Source: Glandiceps talaboti
Lineage: Eukaryota > Hemichordata > Enteropneusta > Spengelidae
Reading direction: 5' to 3'
Length of the DNA: 64,000 nt
Assembly (NCBI RefSeq): GCF_964340395.1
Contig: NW_027554288.1
Span: forward strand, 57,501-121,500
The position numbers and the translations under genes were made by a program. Under the pieces are notes generated by a model. That model did not search any database, was not told the DNA's origin, and saw nothing but the letters and a program-made list of their open reading frames with translations. Below are positions 1 through 12,133 of this stretch, one piece after another. Each line of letters begins with the position of its first letter. Position 1 is the first letter of the stretch.

Positions 1-1388
1 GTGATCATTTGGCTGTTGCTATGGGCGTGGTCTTGTTGCTAGGCAAATTTTCATACATTTTGAATGTTTATTCATTTGTCTATTAATCCCCGTTTTATCT
101 TCGCAATATATGTGATCATTTGGCCGTTGCTATGGTTATTGGTCTTGTTGCTAGGCAAATTTACATGCATTTTTTTTAATGTTTATTCAATTTTCTATTA
201 ATCATAGTTGTTACCTTCGCAATATATGTGATCATTTGGCTGGTGCTATGGGCATGGTCTTGTTGCAAGGCAAATATACATATATTTTTTGAATGTTTAT
301 TATTATTATTATTTTCATTATTTATTTATTTGATTGTAAGAAAATGTGCTACACGTGCGTCTCAGTGCGTTGTACAGACTGAAGTTTAAAAATTGCAATA
401 AAGTAAAGAAAATAACAGCACACATAAAGGGACTAAGTGTAAAACCGACCCACTAAAATAATTCACATTGTATAAAAATCGACAAGTTAAAATCAATCAC
501 TTAAAATGTTGTCTAAAAAGATGTGTATTTAAACTACGTTTAAAAATGTCAACAATCATTACATTTCTTATTTCAAATGGAAGTGAATTCTACAGATAGG
601 GTGAGCACACTGAAAAAACCCTCTGGCCATAAGATTTATTGAAATAGCCACATGGTTGGACTAATAGTAGCTTTTCAGCAGAACGAAGATGTATTCAATT
701 GTTTATTAATCCCTGTTCTCGTTGTGAAATACACGACCGTTTGGCTGTTACTCACATGCCTACCAGATGATGTTCCTATTTAACAAAAATATACTGCCAT
801 TTGGTTGTTGCTAAGGGCGTAGTAATAGTCGCTAGGGCCAATTGTGTCAAAATATTTTGAACAAAATCTGCAGAATAACAATTTAAGAAACATCTCAACA
901 AGTTTGTCTCTTTGACCAAGTACTTTTTGAGATATAAGTTTTTGACCAAAAATTCACATGTTTACACCTAATTTGCATATTACTCATGACATCACTGTAT
1001 GCTTAATATTTCTTAATCTATACATCCCTAGATGCATTCCCGTTAAATTTCAGCCTAATCTGCTCAGTAGTTTTTGAATTATTGATTTTTGACCAAAAAG
1101 ACACGTTTTAGCCCTAATTTGCATATCACTGATGGGACCATCATATCATGAACAAGTCTTAGTAAAAACACCCTGAAGAATGTTTCACCCAAATTTCAGT
1201 CCAATCTACCCAGTATTTTTTGAGTTTCAGTGTTTTAACCAAAAATCAACTTTTTTTACCCAAATCACAAACCGGTAGTAAAATCATTTTGATTTCAACA
1301 ATTTCCCAACTAGACACCCAAGGTAATGGACCCACCAAATATCATTGTAATCTGTTTAGCGGTTTTTGACTTTAAGTTGTTTACACAC

Positions 1389-1438
<50 letters not shown>

Positions 1439-1488
1439 GCCAAGTGATCCCTATAGCACTACTGAACATCAGTTCAGTTGTGCTAAAA
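1..1488 (+). repeat. Composite repeat family A (minisatellite core, 3' hairpin), 5' end outside window
   Basis: Copy of the dominant family in the window. It opens with tandem ~114-bp units recognisable by GTTGCTATGGGCGTGG and TTGTTGCTAGGCA. An A/T-rich body follows, with the phrases TTTGACCAAAAA and CCTAATTTGCATAT. It ends in an (ACAG)n tract at about 1384-1438 and a terminal hairpin. The hairpin arms are TAGCACTACTGAAC (1454-1467) and GTTCAGTTGTGCTA (1472-1485), with one mismatch. A non-LTR fragment interrupts the core at 300-686. All of this is read directly; calling it one mobile family rests on the shared order of parts in the other copies. Confidence 0.85.
300..686 (-). mobile_element. 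Non-LTR retrotransposon 3' end inserted in repeat family A
   Basis: On the minus strand this reads as the C-terminal end of a LINE-type ORF2 followed by an (AAT)n tail. Recognisable phrases are RVFSVCSPYL, a stop where W is expected, then NSLPFEIRN and VDIFKRSLNTHLFRQHFK. This resembles the 'R-FS-xxP-LWNSLP ... FK-xLK-xLF' ending common in CR1/Jockey-like LINE proteins. The insert splits a ~114-bp unit between GAATGTTTAT and TATTCAATTG, so it landed after the tandem array formed. It is 5' truncated and carries a stop. Family placement is from remembered consensus only. Confidence 0.6.
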
Positions 1489-3470
1489 ATAATATCAGTG
1501 GTCTCCTGACATTTGTTTTAATCCAGAGAGTGTCTAAATTGTGAAATAAAGAGGAGAAGGCATAAAAACAGAAACAATAAATCCATCTAACATGGTCAAG
1601 TCGTCACTGAAGAAAGATTCGTCACTTTCAGATAAATTTTGATTACTATCAATGTCAGAACATTTACTGGTTTAGAGACATATAAAGAACATTTTTCAAG
1701 TTTGTGATATGGAGTATTTAGAATCACCTTTAATGTTTGGAGTGCTGCATGTTGAATACAATGGTTTGTATTTGTAAACCAATATAATTCTTTTTAATGT
1801 TTTATCTGGAACAAATTTCTCTGATTAGGACGGTTTGTATGGTAATGATGAGAACAAAATATTGTCACAGGTACTATATTTTGGGTGATAATAAGTCAAC
1901 GAAAATAGTATAAATGAAATTTAAGTGACCATTTAATATTTTACAAACTTTAACATACTTTCTATAGTTTAATATAGTTTAAGTTAAATTCGTCCAGTGC
2001 TAATTTACAGTACAAGTAATTCAGAGGTGAACTTTTAAAACCCCTCTCTATATAGATTGCTGTATGCTGGCACAAACGTTTCGTCTGGCCTTTGATACGT
2101 TTGCAGTTAATATCTTTAGTGTGAACATACGCAGGGTGTGACATTTCAATGAGTTTAACGGCAACTGTGACGGAACTTCTGCTTTTAAAACCACTGTTGA
2201 GACTTTAACATGATGACTTCATTGAACTGGACTGTATCCGTGTCGTCAAAGTGTCCTAAAAATATAAATATTTAGTGATAAAAGAAATGTAGTACAAATT
2301 GGATTCCATTGACAAAAAGAAAAGTCATGCATTCGTAAACTCGAACAAGTCATAATACTCACCGAAAGTGTGTCTTCCATTACCGATCTGTATTGTTGTG
2401 GTCCTTTCGTTTTTTGGGCGCCGAGTATTCAAGTTCCACTTTTTATGTTGTCACTGCTATATGGTCTGGATTTTGAAGAATGGATCCCCTTCCTCCATTG
2501 GCGCGGTTTGAAAATATGTCTTCCGACGTCACGTTTCTCGCCATGAGAACATGCTCTCATCTTTCCACTACCACATACTGCTATTCATGTAATTCCTATC
2601 TGAAAATCTCGCGTCACTTAACTCATCATTTTACTCCCATTATTGACATTGAGAACGATCTATTGTACAAAGGGAACACTGTATATGTCTTATTTCGCTA
2701 CTAAGTTGTAATTGATCCTGTCACGTGTGATATTGTACGATCATAGTTAAAGATGGAACAGTGCTTGTTGGCCCGTACTTAGTTTTGTGTGGATGTGGTA
2801 TAAGCGAAAGTCTGTTTTATAATGCGCCAAAGGTTAAAACCGATTCTTCACTATCTGATTGAATAACACTCCAATGCCACTGTTTCTGGCTGTTATGCTA
2901 ATAATAATACATCATATACGGGTATCATTTTAAATTTAACTAACGGAAATCATTTATTTAAAGGGTTTATTGCACATAAAAAATACTGTGGTACAAAACA
3001 AGAAATACTGCATACCTGCATGCAAATGATATGCAAATTACGGTTGAAGTTTGGTCGTCTTTATACTGTGAGTCTTTACTGCGCAGGTAAAACAGCGCTC
3101 TAATCTAGCGAGTACGCGCTCGCTTTGCTCACTGTACCAACTGGCAAATCTAGTTTCTCATATATTTGACTGTCTGAAACATGATTGTTGACAGCCGAAG
3201 GCAACATTATGACTCACTTATTGTTTTGGTATATGTTTGATAAGTGGTCTACAAATTCTTTAGTTGTCGTAATGCTCCTATGGATCTATAATGAACTTTG
3301 TGACAGTGAGTTTAGCCATTTTTTCAACCCAGGACAGCATGTCAATGTGTATTGAACCCGGTATACACAGAGTGTGGACAATATACACTTGTATAATGTA
3401 TTATGGGTAAAATGGGATATTGAGAAAAAAAATATTTTAGGAGGTTAGGAAATTTGAAATTTGAGAATCT
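1489..3470. other. No recognisable gene
   Basis: Unique-looking AT-rich DNA. Short open frames here (for example about 2480-2704) have no motif, no splice context and no biased composition that would support them. A 12-base G run ends the interval at 3471-3482. Confidence 0.5.
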
Positions 3471-3679
3471 GGGGGGGGGGGGTGTCTGTGAAAGGAATTT
3501 GGCCGAAATAAGTTATCCTCAGCCACAACCACCTCGTCCTGTAAATTATGTCTGTTCCCTAAGCTACTAAACCTCTGTGTGTGGATATTATCAATTGTTT
3601 CAATTCTTATTTTTGAGTGTGTAGGAGCATGCGGTGCTTCAACAAATGAATTAGAATTGCAGAAAATAGTGTTACTAAC

Positions 3680-3778
3680 CTTGTTGACTGCATTAACTGT
3701 AGCTTTGTAGTCTAACAGCAGACTGCAAACCTCTGATTTGCCCCCCTGTGCTGCATAGTGTAATGGGGTATATTTATC
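3680..3778 (-). CDS. Ankyrin-repeat exon (one 33-residue repeat)
   Basis: A 99-nt exon that encodes exactly one ankyrin repeat. On the minus strand an acceptor (TATATTTACAG) precedes GATAAATATACC and a donor (AAG|GTTAGT) ends it. Both boundaries are phase 0. The peptide begins DKYTPLHYAAQGGKSEVCSL and continues with LLDYKATVNAVNK. It has the TPLHxAA helix-turn signature, the GG..EV..LLL second helix and the xVNAVNK hairpin end. Ankyrin repeats form stacked helical scaffolds for protein binding, so no specific function follows. One repeat per 99-nt phase-0 exon is a common arrangement in animal ankyrin genes. The exon at 34710-34808 has the same size and phase and may belong to the same gene, across a long intron. 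Confidence 0.88.
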
Positions 3779-3779
3779 C

Positions 3780-6700
3780 TGTAAATATAGGAAAGTATCA
3801 GTAATAAGAATGATGTTTATTATGACTATTTCCATATAAAGATTGACATTGTAATGAGTTATATATGAAGCATTAGATGTATAAATATTGGCTGTGATAT
3901 TTAAAGGCAGATGTCCCCTGTATAAAGGGGATCATGGGTAAGGTATGCATATGCGGGAAATTCAAACTGCTGTAAGGAGCACTGACTTTGCCCTCATATC
4001 TTCATATCATTTTGCACTGAAAAAGTTTCACATGGCTCTCATATTTCATATATACTGTTTGTAAATATATAGTGATGCAACATGAGTAGAAATAACTGAC
4101 GTTAACTAAGTTTGGTAGTCAATATAGCAGGTTTACCATCAAATTGACGCAACATTTGTTTCAAATTTGTCTAGTAAAAACCGTTTGTCCAGTTGTCAAT
4201 TAGGCTTACAAGTTACACAAAGCATGATAAGACACTGTGAATGGTGCAAATAAACAACGTGCGAAATGCCAAATATCAAATGCAAACACTATAAGCGAAC
4301 AAAAGGGTCTGTGTGCACTCTATTAGCCCGATATTTTGTCTAAAATCATCCAATTCAAGCTCACATGTATGAACGGTATGTGAAAATGATACATTGTTAC
4401 TGAAATAGAATGACATTACAATGACATGTGTTTCTCTGTTCCTCAGTTTGATCATATACGTTCTGGGTTGCTACACTCCTTAGTAAAATCACAATTTCAT
4501 TCTACAACTTTTTGTGTGCGCGCCAAGTTTTTTCTGTCAAGTAGTTGAGTCTTTGACGTAACTAGTACCTAATAGGCATTGATGTAGATAATACCCGGTT
4601 ACCGGTCATATAAGCTATAAGTATAACAGTTGTGGGACCGGCTTAGGAAAGTACTCAAACCTGACGCTCATTGAAAAAAATTCTAAGGTTGGAAAATTAA
4701 ATATGACAGAAGTACTAATAGCAACTTAAATACCCAAAGTGGTAAAAAAAATTTGACGATTACGCGGTAAAACAAAACTGGCCACGATATCGCTAGCGAA
4801 AGCCTTCGAAATAGTTTCGTAGGGACGTTGAGATGAAGGAAGCGTGAAGCGAAGTATGAGGGCAATGTAACGTCTCATGATGCATGATGCAACAACACGA
4901 CGTTTACGTAGAGTGGAACTAAATGTTTTCTAAACTTCAGTGAAAAGAAATTTTGTCGATCAGACACTGACTATTTTGAAATTCTTAAAACATCTGAGAA
5001 AACTGCAGAGGAAGCAAAATGTGACACCGACAGACAAGCTAGGCGTACGGTACATGTACAGGAGGCGAGGTACACCATGTCACGTGGTGCAAACAGGACA
5101 ATGATCGTGCGTGTCACATATCAGATGTAATACATGTAGATAACCAAATGTTCTTGGACTGCAGTCTTTCCTGTAACAAGCATTGGAAATTGTCAGAAAC
5201 CTGAGGATTTTATGACTGAATATGTTTCGATCAAGAATTCCCATACTTTCAGTTAAATTTTCTGATGGCCGGGAAGCAAGACATTTTTGAAACTTTTAGT
5301 GCGATATTTGATACTGATAAGCGACGTTGATGACGGGTATAGTGTTATAATTCATAAACAAATCTAACATTGGCAACTCTTTTATTTCTGTAATGATCCT
5401 CAAATCTCATGGACAACTGTCTATGTTGTACACATAGATCATACATCACTGCCAAGTCTAGTTCCTATAAGTCCTTACCTGTCGACTACGATATCTAGCT
5501 CTGTGCATGTTGTGGAGATGAACCTAACGCGAACTATTAAACTAGACTACAAGTACAATCATGGAGGCATCAGAAAATATTTGTTTCATTCGAATTTGAG
5601 AGTTCAGAAATCGTATTAAATTCTTTCCAGATTTCTCAAAAATCGTTTCCATATGTTTTGGCACTATTCGGCAATAATCCTCGTCATATAAATGACATCG
5701 ACTGACATCATAGTCAAACATACGGAGACAGAGTGGAGACCAAACTAGAGTCGGTACTCACCCCACCACGACGTATGCATTTTTGCGTTTGTTTTGAAAT
5801 AGCTGGGGTGGTACGCGTACACATCGGGATAACTCGGAGAAGCACATGTTTGTGATTTTATTGACTGTTTTCTGAGATGAGACATTGGGTTTCGAAATAA
5901 TCAATCATAAACAGCCATAACAGATATTTTCACAGAATTAGAACACGGAAGGAAAATAACGGAAACATCAATGACATTTCTACCAAACTCGAGATTGCAG
6001 GTAGCTAGCTACAGTAAGTATGGAAGTGTAAAACTTAGTCCGCTCTGGTCCGTGCGATAGTTAATTTTGAAGTTTTACCGATTATGTTGTCAAAACACGA
6101 CCTACATGTAATCTGTAATCTGTAAAAAAAAAATTGTCATCTATCTAACGATTTTGGTGTTTTCAAATTTACGTAACGATCGACCAAATGCCGACGCTAG
6201 TGTACGTGCACAACTGTAATCTAGTACATTGTACAAATGATACAAGTAAGTTAGTTCGTACCCAAGAATATCAGTTTACAATTTCAATTGCACAATTTGT
6301 CACTGTGTAACAGTGTTTGGTTGGTGTTGGAACAGGTCCCTCAAAATATAATTTTCTCGGGCTATAATTTTTTATATATCTTTATAGAAATACGTGTTTC
6401 ACCCAGACTGGGTGTCTGGCCGTACGTACGCACCGGAAAAAACATAGCAGAAACACTGTCACTTGAAAAAAAATATAACAAGGGACTCTTCGGATTAGGT
6501 AAGAACTACATGTAACCAATATGTGTGAACAACCACTAATATGTTGATAAACTACCTGGGTTCGATTTACCAAATGTTCCTCCCATATAAACAAACGTAT
6601 TCCGTTGCACATGCGCAAACCTGCTTCCGTAGCGTGGGCACATAGCCTGGTTGCACCTTGGACTTTAAAATAGTTTAGATTATCTGACTCATCAATGTGT

Positions 6701-7075
6701 GGTTAATGACATATATTGGAGGTTGTAGTGTGGACTACAGGGTTAGCTTAATGTGGATCATGAACAAACAATCGAGCATCTGAAGGACAAATTTCATATT
6801 TACAAAGGTTTTAGTATTGTCATGGCTAACAGAAGCAAACATTATGAAACGCAAATCAATAAAGAAGTTCATCTTATTCTAAGGTTGAGATATTTAGTAG
6901 CTCTTGTCTGTTGTTTTGCCAATCTAGATGTTCCAAGGTATTTTAGATGATAACCGGTTGTAGATTGTCTTCTTTTATAAGGTTGGACATTCATCATGAC
7001 AGTTGAAGGCACCACATGAATTTGTGACATCTAACAAGAACGTTTATGCAGTATTAAAAATATATCACTTGAAGA
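3780..7075. other. Intron-like or intergenic DNA, nothing recognised
   Basis: AT-rich sequence without repeat-family signatures or supported coding frames. Short open frames near 4683-4865 and 6288-6618 lack domains and splice sites in consistent phase. If the two ankyrin exons are one gene, the part above 3778 lies inside its intron. Confidence 0.5.
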
Positions 7076-7110
7076 TGTGTCCAATTGGGAACAATGCAAA
7101 GTGCTTATAA

Positions 7111-7269
<159 letters not shown>

Positions 7270-7554
7270 AACACAACTACTGTGACTTGTAAGCCATAAC
7301 ATATTTCTTATTTTCATTGCGTTAAATATGTCATAGTCTACGTTTTACAAGCAAAGTATTCACGTATGTAAAGTGTAGTAAGCCATTTGACAAAGTTGGA
7401 AACTTTCAGGCCAAGGTTAATTTTGACCATTGGCAAGGAAAACGAAGAGCAACAAGGGGATTCGAAGCAGGCGTTCATCTTCGAACAGTACTATCGATGT
7501 TACGATGAAAGTACTGGTGCAGAAGACAGAATTTCCGTACAACAAAAATAGTGC

Positions 7555-8362
7555 CAATGGTATTGTAGCACAACTTTACAGTTTTTGAAATTGTTTATCC
7601 ACATGCCGATCCATACTACGTATATGTGTTTATTTGCTGAATGACTGTTGTTATCTTTGCAATGTATGCGATCATTTGGCTGTTGCTATGGGCGTGGTCA
7701 TATTGCTAGACATATTTGCATACATTTTTTTTGAAATGGCCGTTCATTTGTCTATATTATTATGTTATCTTTGTGATATACATCATCACATGGCTGTTGC
7801 TATGGGCGTGGTCTTGTTGCTAGGAATATTTGAATCCATTTTCGAATGTTTAATCATATCTATTAATCACTGTTAATATCTTTGCAATATATGCGATCAT
7901 TTGGCTGTTAGTATGGGCGTGGTTCTGTTGCTAGGCACATTTGCATACACTTTTGGAGAGTTTATTCAGTTGTCTTATTAATCCCTGTAGCTATCGTTGC
8001 AATATATGCGATCATTTGCATGTTGCTATGGGCGTGGTGTTGTTGCTAAGCGCATTGATATACATTTTGGAATGTTTATTTAGTTGTCTATTAATCCTTG
8101 TTATCTTTGTGAAATACAAAACTGTTTGGCTGTTGCTATGTGCGTGGTTATAGTTACTAGGGATAATTGCATACGTGTTAAATGTCTAGTCACTTACCTA
8201 CCAGACATTGTTATTTTAGCAAAATATACTGGCTTGTGGTTGTTGCTAAGGACATGGTCATGGTTGCTATGGCCAATTGTATCATTTTGCTTTGGATACG
8301 TTACCAAATAGACACCAAATACCAAGGCAATTGGTTCGGCGGTTTTTGAATTTATGTCGTCT

Positions 8363-8393
<31 letters not shown>

Positions 8394-8402
8394 CACACAC
8401 AC
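7555..8402 (+). repeat. Composite repeat family A copy, lacking the 3' hairpin
   Basis: Starts with the family head TTGTAGCACAAC (about 7563-7574), then about five ~114-bp units with GTTGCTATGGGCGTGG, then the end of the body (CAATTGGTTCGGCGGTTTTT). It stops in an (AC)n run at about 8367-8402. The terminal hairpin seen in other copies is missing, and most of the A/T-rich body is deleted between about 8280 and 8305. Confidence 0.8.
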
Positions 8403-8896
8403 AGATTTAAACAAACCAGAAATGTTATCAAAATTAGTTACATTTTTATGTAAACCTAATAATTATCACCCAATATAAAAAATAATGACATCGGCTACAT
8501 TTTCATGTACACTCGACAAAAGAATATTTGACACTAAAATTTTGTCAGAAGTGGAATCAATTTACTTTTAACACCATTTCTATAGAAGACGACCACAAAT
8601 GTAAGATAAACCTTTAATATGTATTCATCATAGCTATCAACATATATTTAATTTTTCAAATTAATTTGTCAACATAAACACACTTGTAAACAATATATAC
8701 ATGCGATGTTATTGGATTAAAATCATTGACGCTATTCTAGAAATATTGGTAAGTGATTATATTAATATTTAAGGAACGTAAATTGAAATCCAGAAATACT
8801 GGTGAGTGTGAATAACAACGTTTACTTCTTTATTGCAAGTATGGTCTTCATATTTGTCCCATAATGCCATTGTATGTTTTTTTATTGTTTTTATTT

Positions 8897-8932
8897 GTTG
8901 TTGTTGTTGTTGTTGTTGTTGTTTGTTTGTTT
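8897..8932. repeat. (TTG)n microsatellite beside the 8955-9116 exon
   Basis: About nine TTG triplets and a short TTTG run. It lies just inside the intron downstream of the minus-strand donor at 8954. It would read as polyglutamine if the donor were skipped. Confidence 0.9.
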
Positions 8933-8954
8933 TTAATTTTTTTTTCATCTTTAC

Positions 8955-9116
8955 CTTTCTCAATGTATTTCTTGTGATAGGTAATACATCGCACTGTTCA
9001 ACCTGTACGCTATAGTTGCATTTACCCAGATGAGACACTACTTCAGTGTATTTCTTAATCTCTTCCTCGTTACTTTGGATAGGACCTACAAGTATATACT
9101 TCATATCCAAACTGGA
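8955..9116 (-). CDS. Internal exon of an unrecognised minus-strand gene (54 codons)
   Basis: A 162-nt exon bounded on the minus strand by AATAAG| (acceptor, 9118-9117) and GAGAAAG|GTAAAG (donor, 8954-8953). It is phase 0 at both ends. The peptide starts SSLDMKYILVGPIQSNEEEI and includes KKYTEVVSHLGKCNYSVQVE, ending in NTLRK. The mixed polar/hydrophobic composition looks like a real folded domain rather than intron noise, with an alternating beta-like start (MKYILVGPI). I do not recognise the family. It lies between two ankyrin exons on the same strand with the same exon phase, so it may be part of that gene. The acceptor has a weak pyrimidine tract, which lowers confidence. Confidence 0.5.
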
Positions 9117-9439
9117 CTTATTTGTTCACATCTTAATGAAGGTAGCTAGAACTAAATAACTGAGTCTGTAAAAATTAAGTTCAAGAGTTTGTTGAAGTCA
9201 ATGTCACCAATCAATATCTGTATATTAATTACAGTTTCCTGTCAGTATGACATAACGGTTAAAATCAAATATAGTGAAATAAAAAGTTATTCACTTTAGA
9301 AAGAAACGTACTGCATGTAGTAGTTTTATTTTTATGATTGTATGTTACTAAGTATATTAATATTGTTATGGATGAATATCTTTTGTAGTTCTTTTCTGTT
9401 ACCACTAAAGAAACATTTGCTGAGTATGGTGATAGACTG

Positions 9440-10150
9440 TAAGATACGTTGTGTCATTCCGACCTCACCGCCCTGGGGTTGACCGATGAGTGACGCCATC
9501 GTGGCGTACCATGCAGACTACTTTAGGTGCATTCTGTTCCAAATTCAGATCACTTCAAAATATGGGCTTTAACACGTTCATCAAATTGTTTAATGCTATT
9601 GTGATTCCAATTCTTGAATTTATTGCCGTGTCATTTTATTAAGAATCGAGCAGAAATGGTAAAATTTGCACCTACTCTCGCTAACTTATTAAAAACACTA
9701 GTTGGGATGCGTGTATCCACGCAGATGGACTATTACGGCTCGGTATTGTAACAGACTTTGTACCCTTGACAGTGAAAGATTACCTACTAAGATTCTCATT
9801 TGGGACCATGCTCTTTACGTTGGCAATTGGTCTTCTGGGATGTACGACAAATTTGAAAGTTTAGTTATTACAGAATTGACACCATGTGATATTCACATTG
9901 TCAGGTTATGTTAACAGTCAAATTGCATAGAAAACTGGTATCAGCATGATCGTAATAAACCGGAATTACGCACTTTATGGATACATATGGACGTGACAAA
10001 TATTCGCATTTAGATTTGTCCAGAGTTGACCGCTTTTCTTTTTGTTCGGTTGAGAATAGGAATTCTTCCACTTAGGATCAAAACATGTCGTTTTAAGGGC
10101 GAGGGCCCGGAGGGTGTCACCAGTGTGTGTAATGTAATGTAATGTAATAC
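9440..10150 (+). mobile_element. 5'-truncated non-LTR retrotransposon with (TAATG)n tail
   Basis: Translation in two or more frames gives the region downstream of a LINE reverse transcriptase. It reads GAFCSKFRSLQNMGFNTFIK, then LFNAIVIPILEF, then after frame changes CNRLCTLDSERLPTKILIWD and ALYVGNWSSGMYDKF. The pattern 'FNA-IIPI-EY ... RLPKK-LxWD' is familiar from animal LINE ORF2 C-terminal halves. The fragment ends near a (TAATG)n repeat at about 10128-10150, which fits a retrotransposon 3' tail. Frameshifts and stops show it is dead. The clade cannot be fixed from this fragment. Confidence 0.65.
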
Positions 10151-12050
10151 AGATTCAATTGAGGACCAATCCTACGTTTGCAAACTCCACAATGTACTGC
10201 AGTATATATCTCACTACAAGAGGGCAGCAGGTGACCATGTTCCATTAATATTGGTAACATGCAAAGCATTACAGACTAAATCTATCTGTATACTTTCTTT
10301 TCCTTTATTCTTTTTTGGAGTCTTCCATATTTATATAAACTTTTTTCTGCAATTATTAAAAATCGTTCATTCTTTAAAAGACCAGAAAGTGTACAAGTAC
10401 ATACATGTAATATTAATTATTAACCATTCCATTTCTGGCCTTATAACCAAAATAACTAATATGTTTAGACGTGTATAACGAGTTTATTAAAATATACTAT
10501 AAATAAAGAAGTAAGTATGTAAATGTGACTCATAGCTAACTTGGGCCTTTATTACTTATATATCATTATCATTTTCAGATCTCACCAGAATTGTTACCTC
10601 ATGCCCCTGCTCTATCATGACTTAATAATGCACTTATAATATAACTTATAATATCTTACTTGATTCATGTCCAAACTTTGCAAACTTTAATGAGTCAGAC
10701 AAATGGAACTTTATAACGACCAATAAACCTATAGCAAGTAGTAATCATTTGTACAATTGTTTGCAAAATACTGTTAAAATTTTATGGTCAAACATGTCTG
10801 AAAATATCCATATTCAAACAAGTAACATCAACAGAAACAGAGATATTAGTACCATTTGTACACGATGGGTGGGTGAAATCAGACTCATTTCTGTAAACAG
10901 TGAGCAGGAAATTCACACAACCTGACTCATTGTAATTTAGTTTGCAAAATCAGTTTAAACTTTGATTACCTTGGATAATACTCGGTATACATGAAATCGT
11001 AATTTTGCTCCAGAAGTAAGTTTAAGTTCACGGATATCCAATGAAATGATCGAAACTTGAAAAAGTACAAAATGTTTTACTGTAAAAATCTGTTGGCTGA
11101 CAAAAGTCGATGTTGACGACATAATAGTTTAGAATTCTAAACTGGTACAGTATTACGTTTTAAAAACTCCATTACCTACATTGTATACCAGTCTAGCTCA
11201 GTCCCCAACGAAAGGTGTCAAGTGTGTTTGGAACTTTTATACTCAAAGCAATCGTTAACCGTTTCGGACTCACCACGTGTCCTCTCCGACAGTACATTAA
11301 TTTGACCCCATACACTCAACACAAAAGGTTGATGTGACTGCAGCCAACCTCCATTGGCATTCGCTGTACATCGGGTGTACATTGTATATGTTTTACCAAC
11401 ACCGTCTCTTACAAGAAAGCAAAGTCGAACGCCAGATTGATTCGTATGTATCATGTCATGTCACACATTACAATTGTCGAATAAAGTCTATACAAAATTT
11501 GGATTTCAAGAGAGTGCACGTCTTATCGTAATTTTAAGTTACACGTTGAAAGGTTTGTAAACTGACAAGAATAAGGATGATCCACGCAATACCGCGGACT
11601 TAAATACACTGAGACCACTCTACATCCAATTCCGAGTCCTCACCAGAGTGACGCATTGCCTTTTCGGTGGAAATATCCTTATGTCGCGTACGTGTTGAAA
11701 TACACATATGTCGGACTTAGAATCGACATGTGTCTGAGACCACGGCACATATTCTATACTGCTTTTAATATCATGTTATATTACAATACACGGTTATCCT
11801 ATGTTAGCTAATTATAAAAGCTCATGATAGACTGATTTCACATTGTATTGTTTCATTATATAAAGATCATGCTCATAACATCTGGCAAAGGTAGACAAGA
11901 AAAATCAAACCGTGGCAAAATGTATTAATGTTACCAAAATGAAAAGAAAATATAAGCCTGGTCACAAAAACGAAAGCTTGATAAGATAATTTTAATATCA
12001 CATTTATCACCATAAATCTCAAAGTTCTCTGTGTTAACTTTAGTCTTCTG
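10151..12050. other. No recognisable gene
   Basis: AT-rich unique-looking DNA. Open frames at 11218-11531 on both strands lack motifs. I found no repeat-family phrases here. Confidence 0.45.
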
Positions 12051-12133
12051 CGAAGTCATTTGTTGATACGGGAGAGTCGTCTTGGTGAGGATCCTTCATG
12101 TAGAGGTGGTAGCGAATTTAATATGTTGTTAAA

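Noticed and set aside
7634-7876. Hydrophobic repeat 'protein' in family A core units (LAVAMGVVLLLG)
   Set aside because: The unit of about 114 bp is close to a multiple of three, so frames persist, but indels between units shift frame in every copy and two different frames look equally hydrophobic. There is no start, splice or selection evidence.
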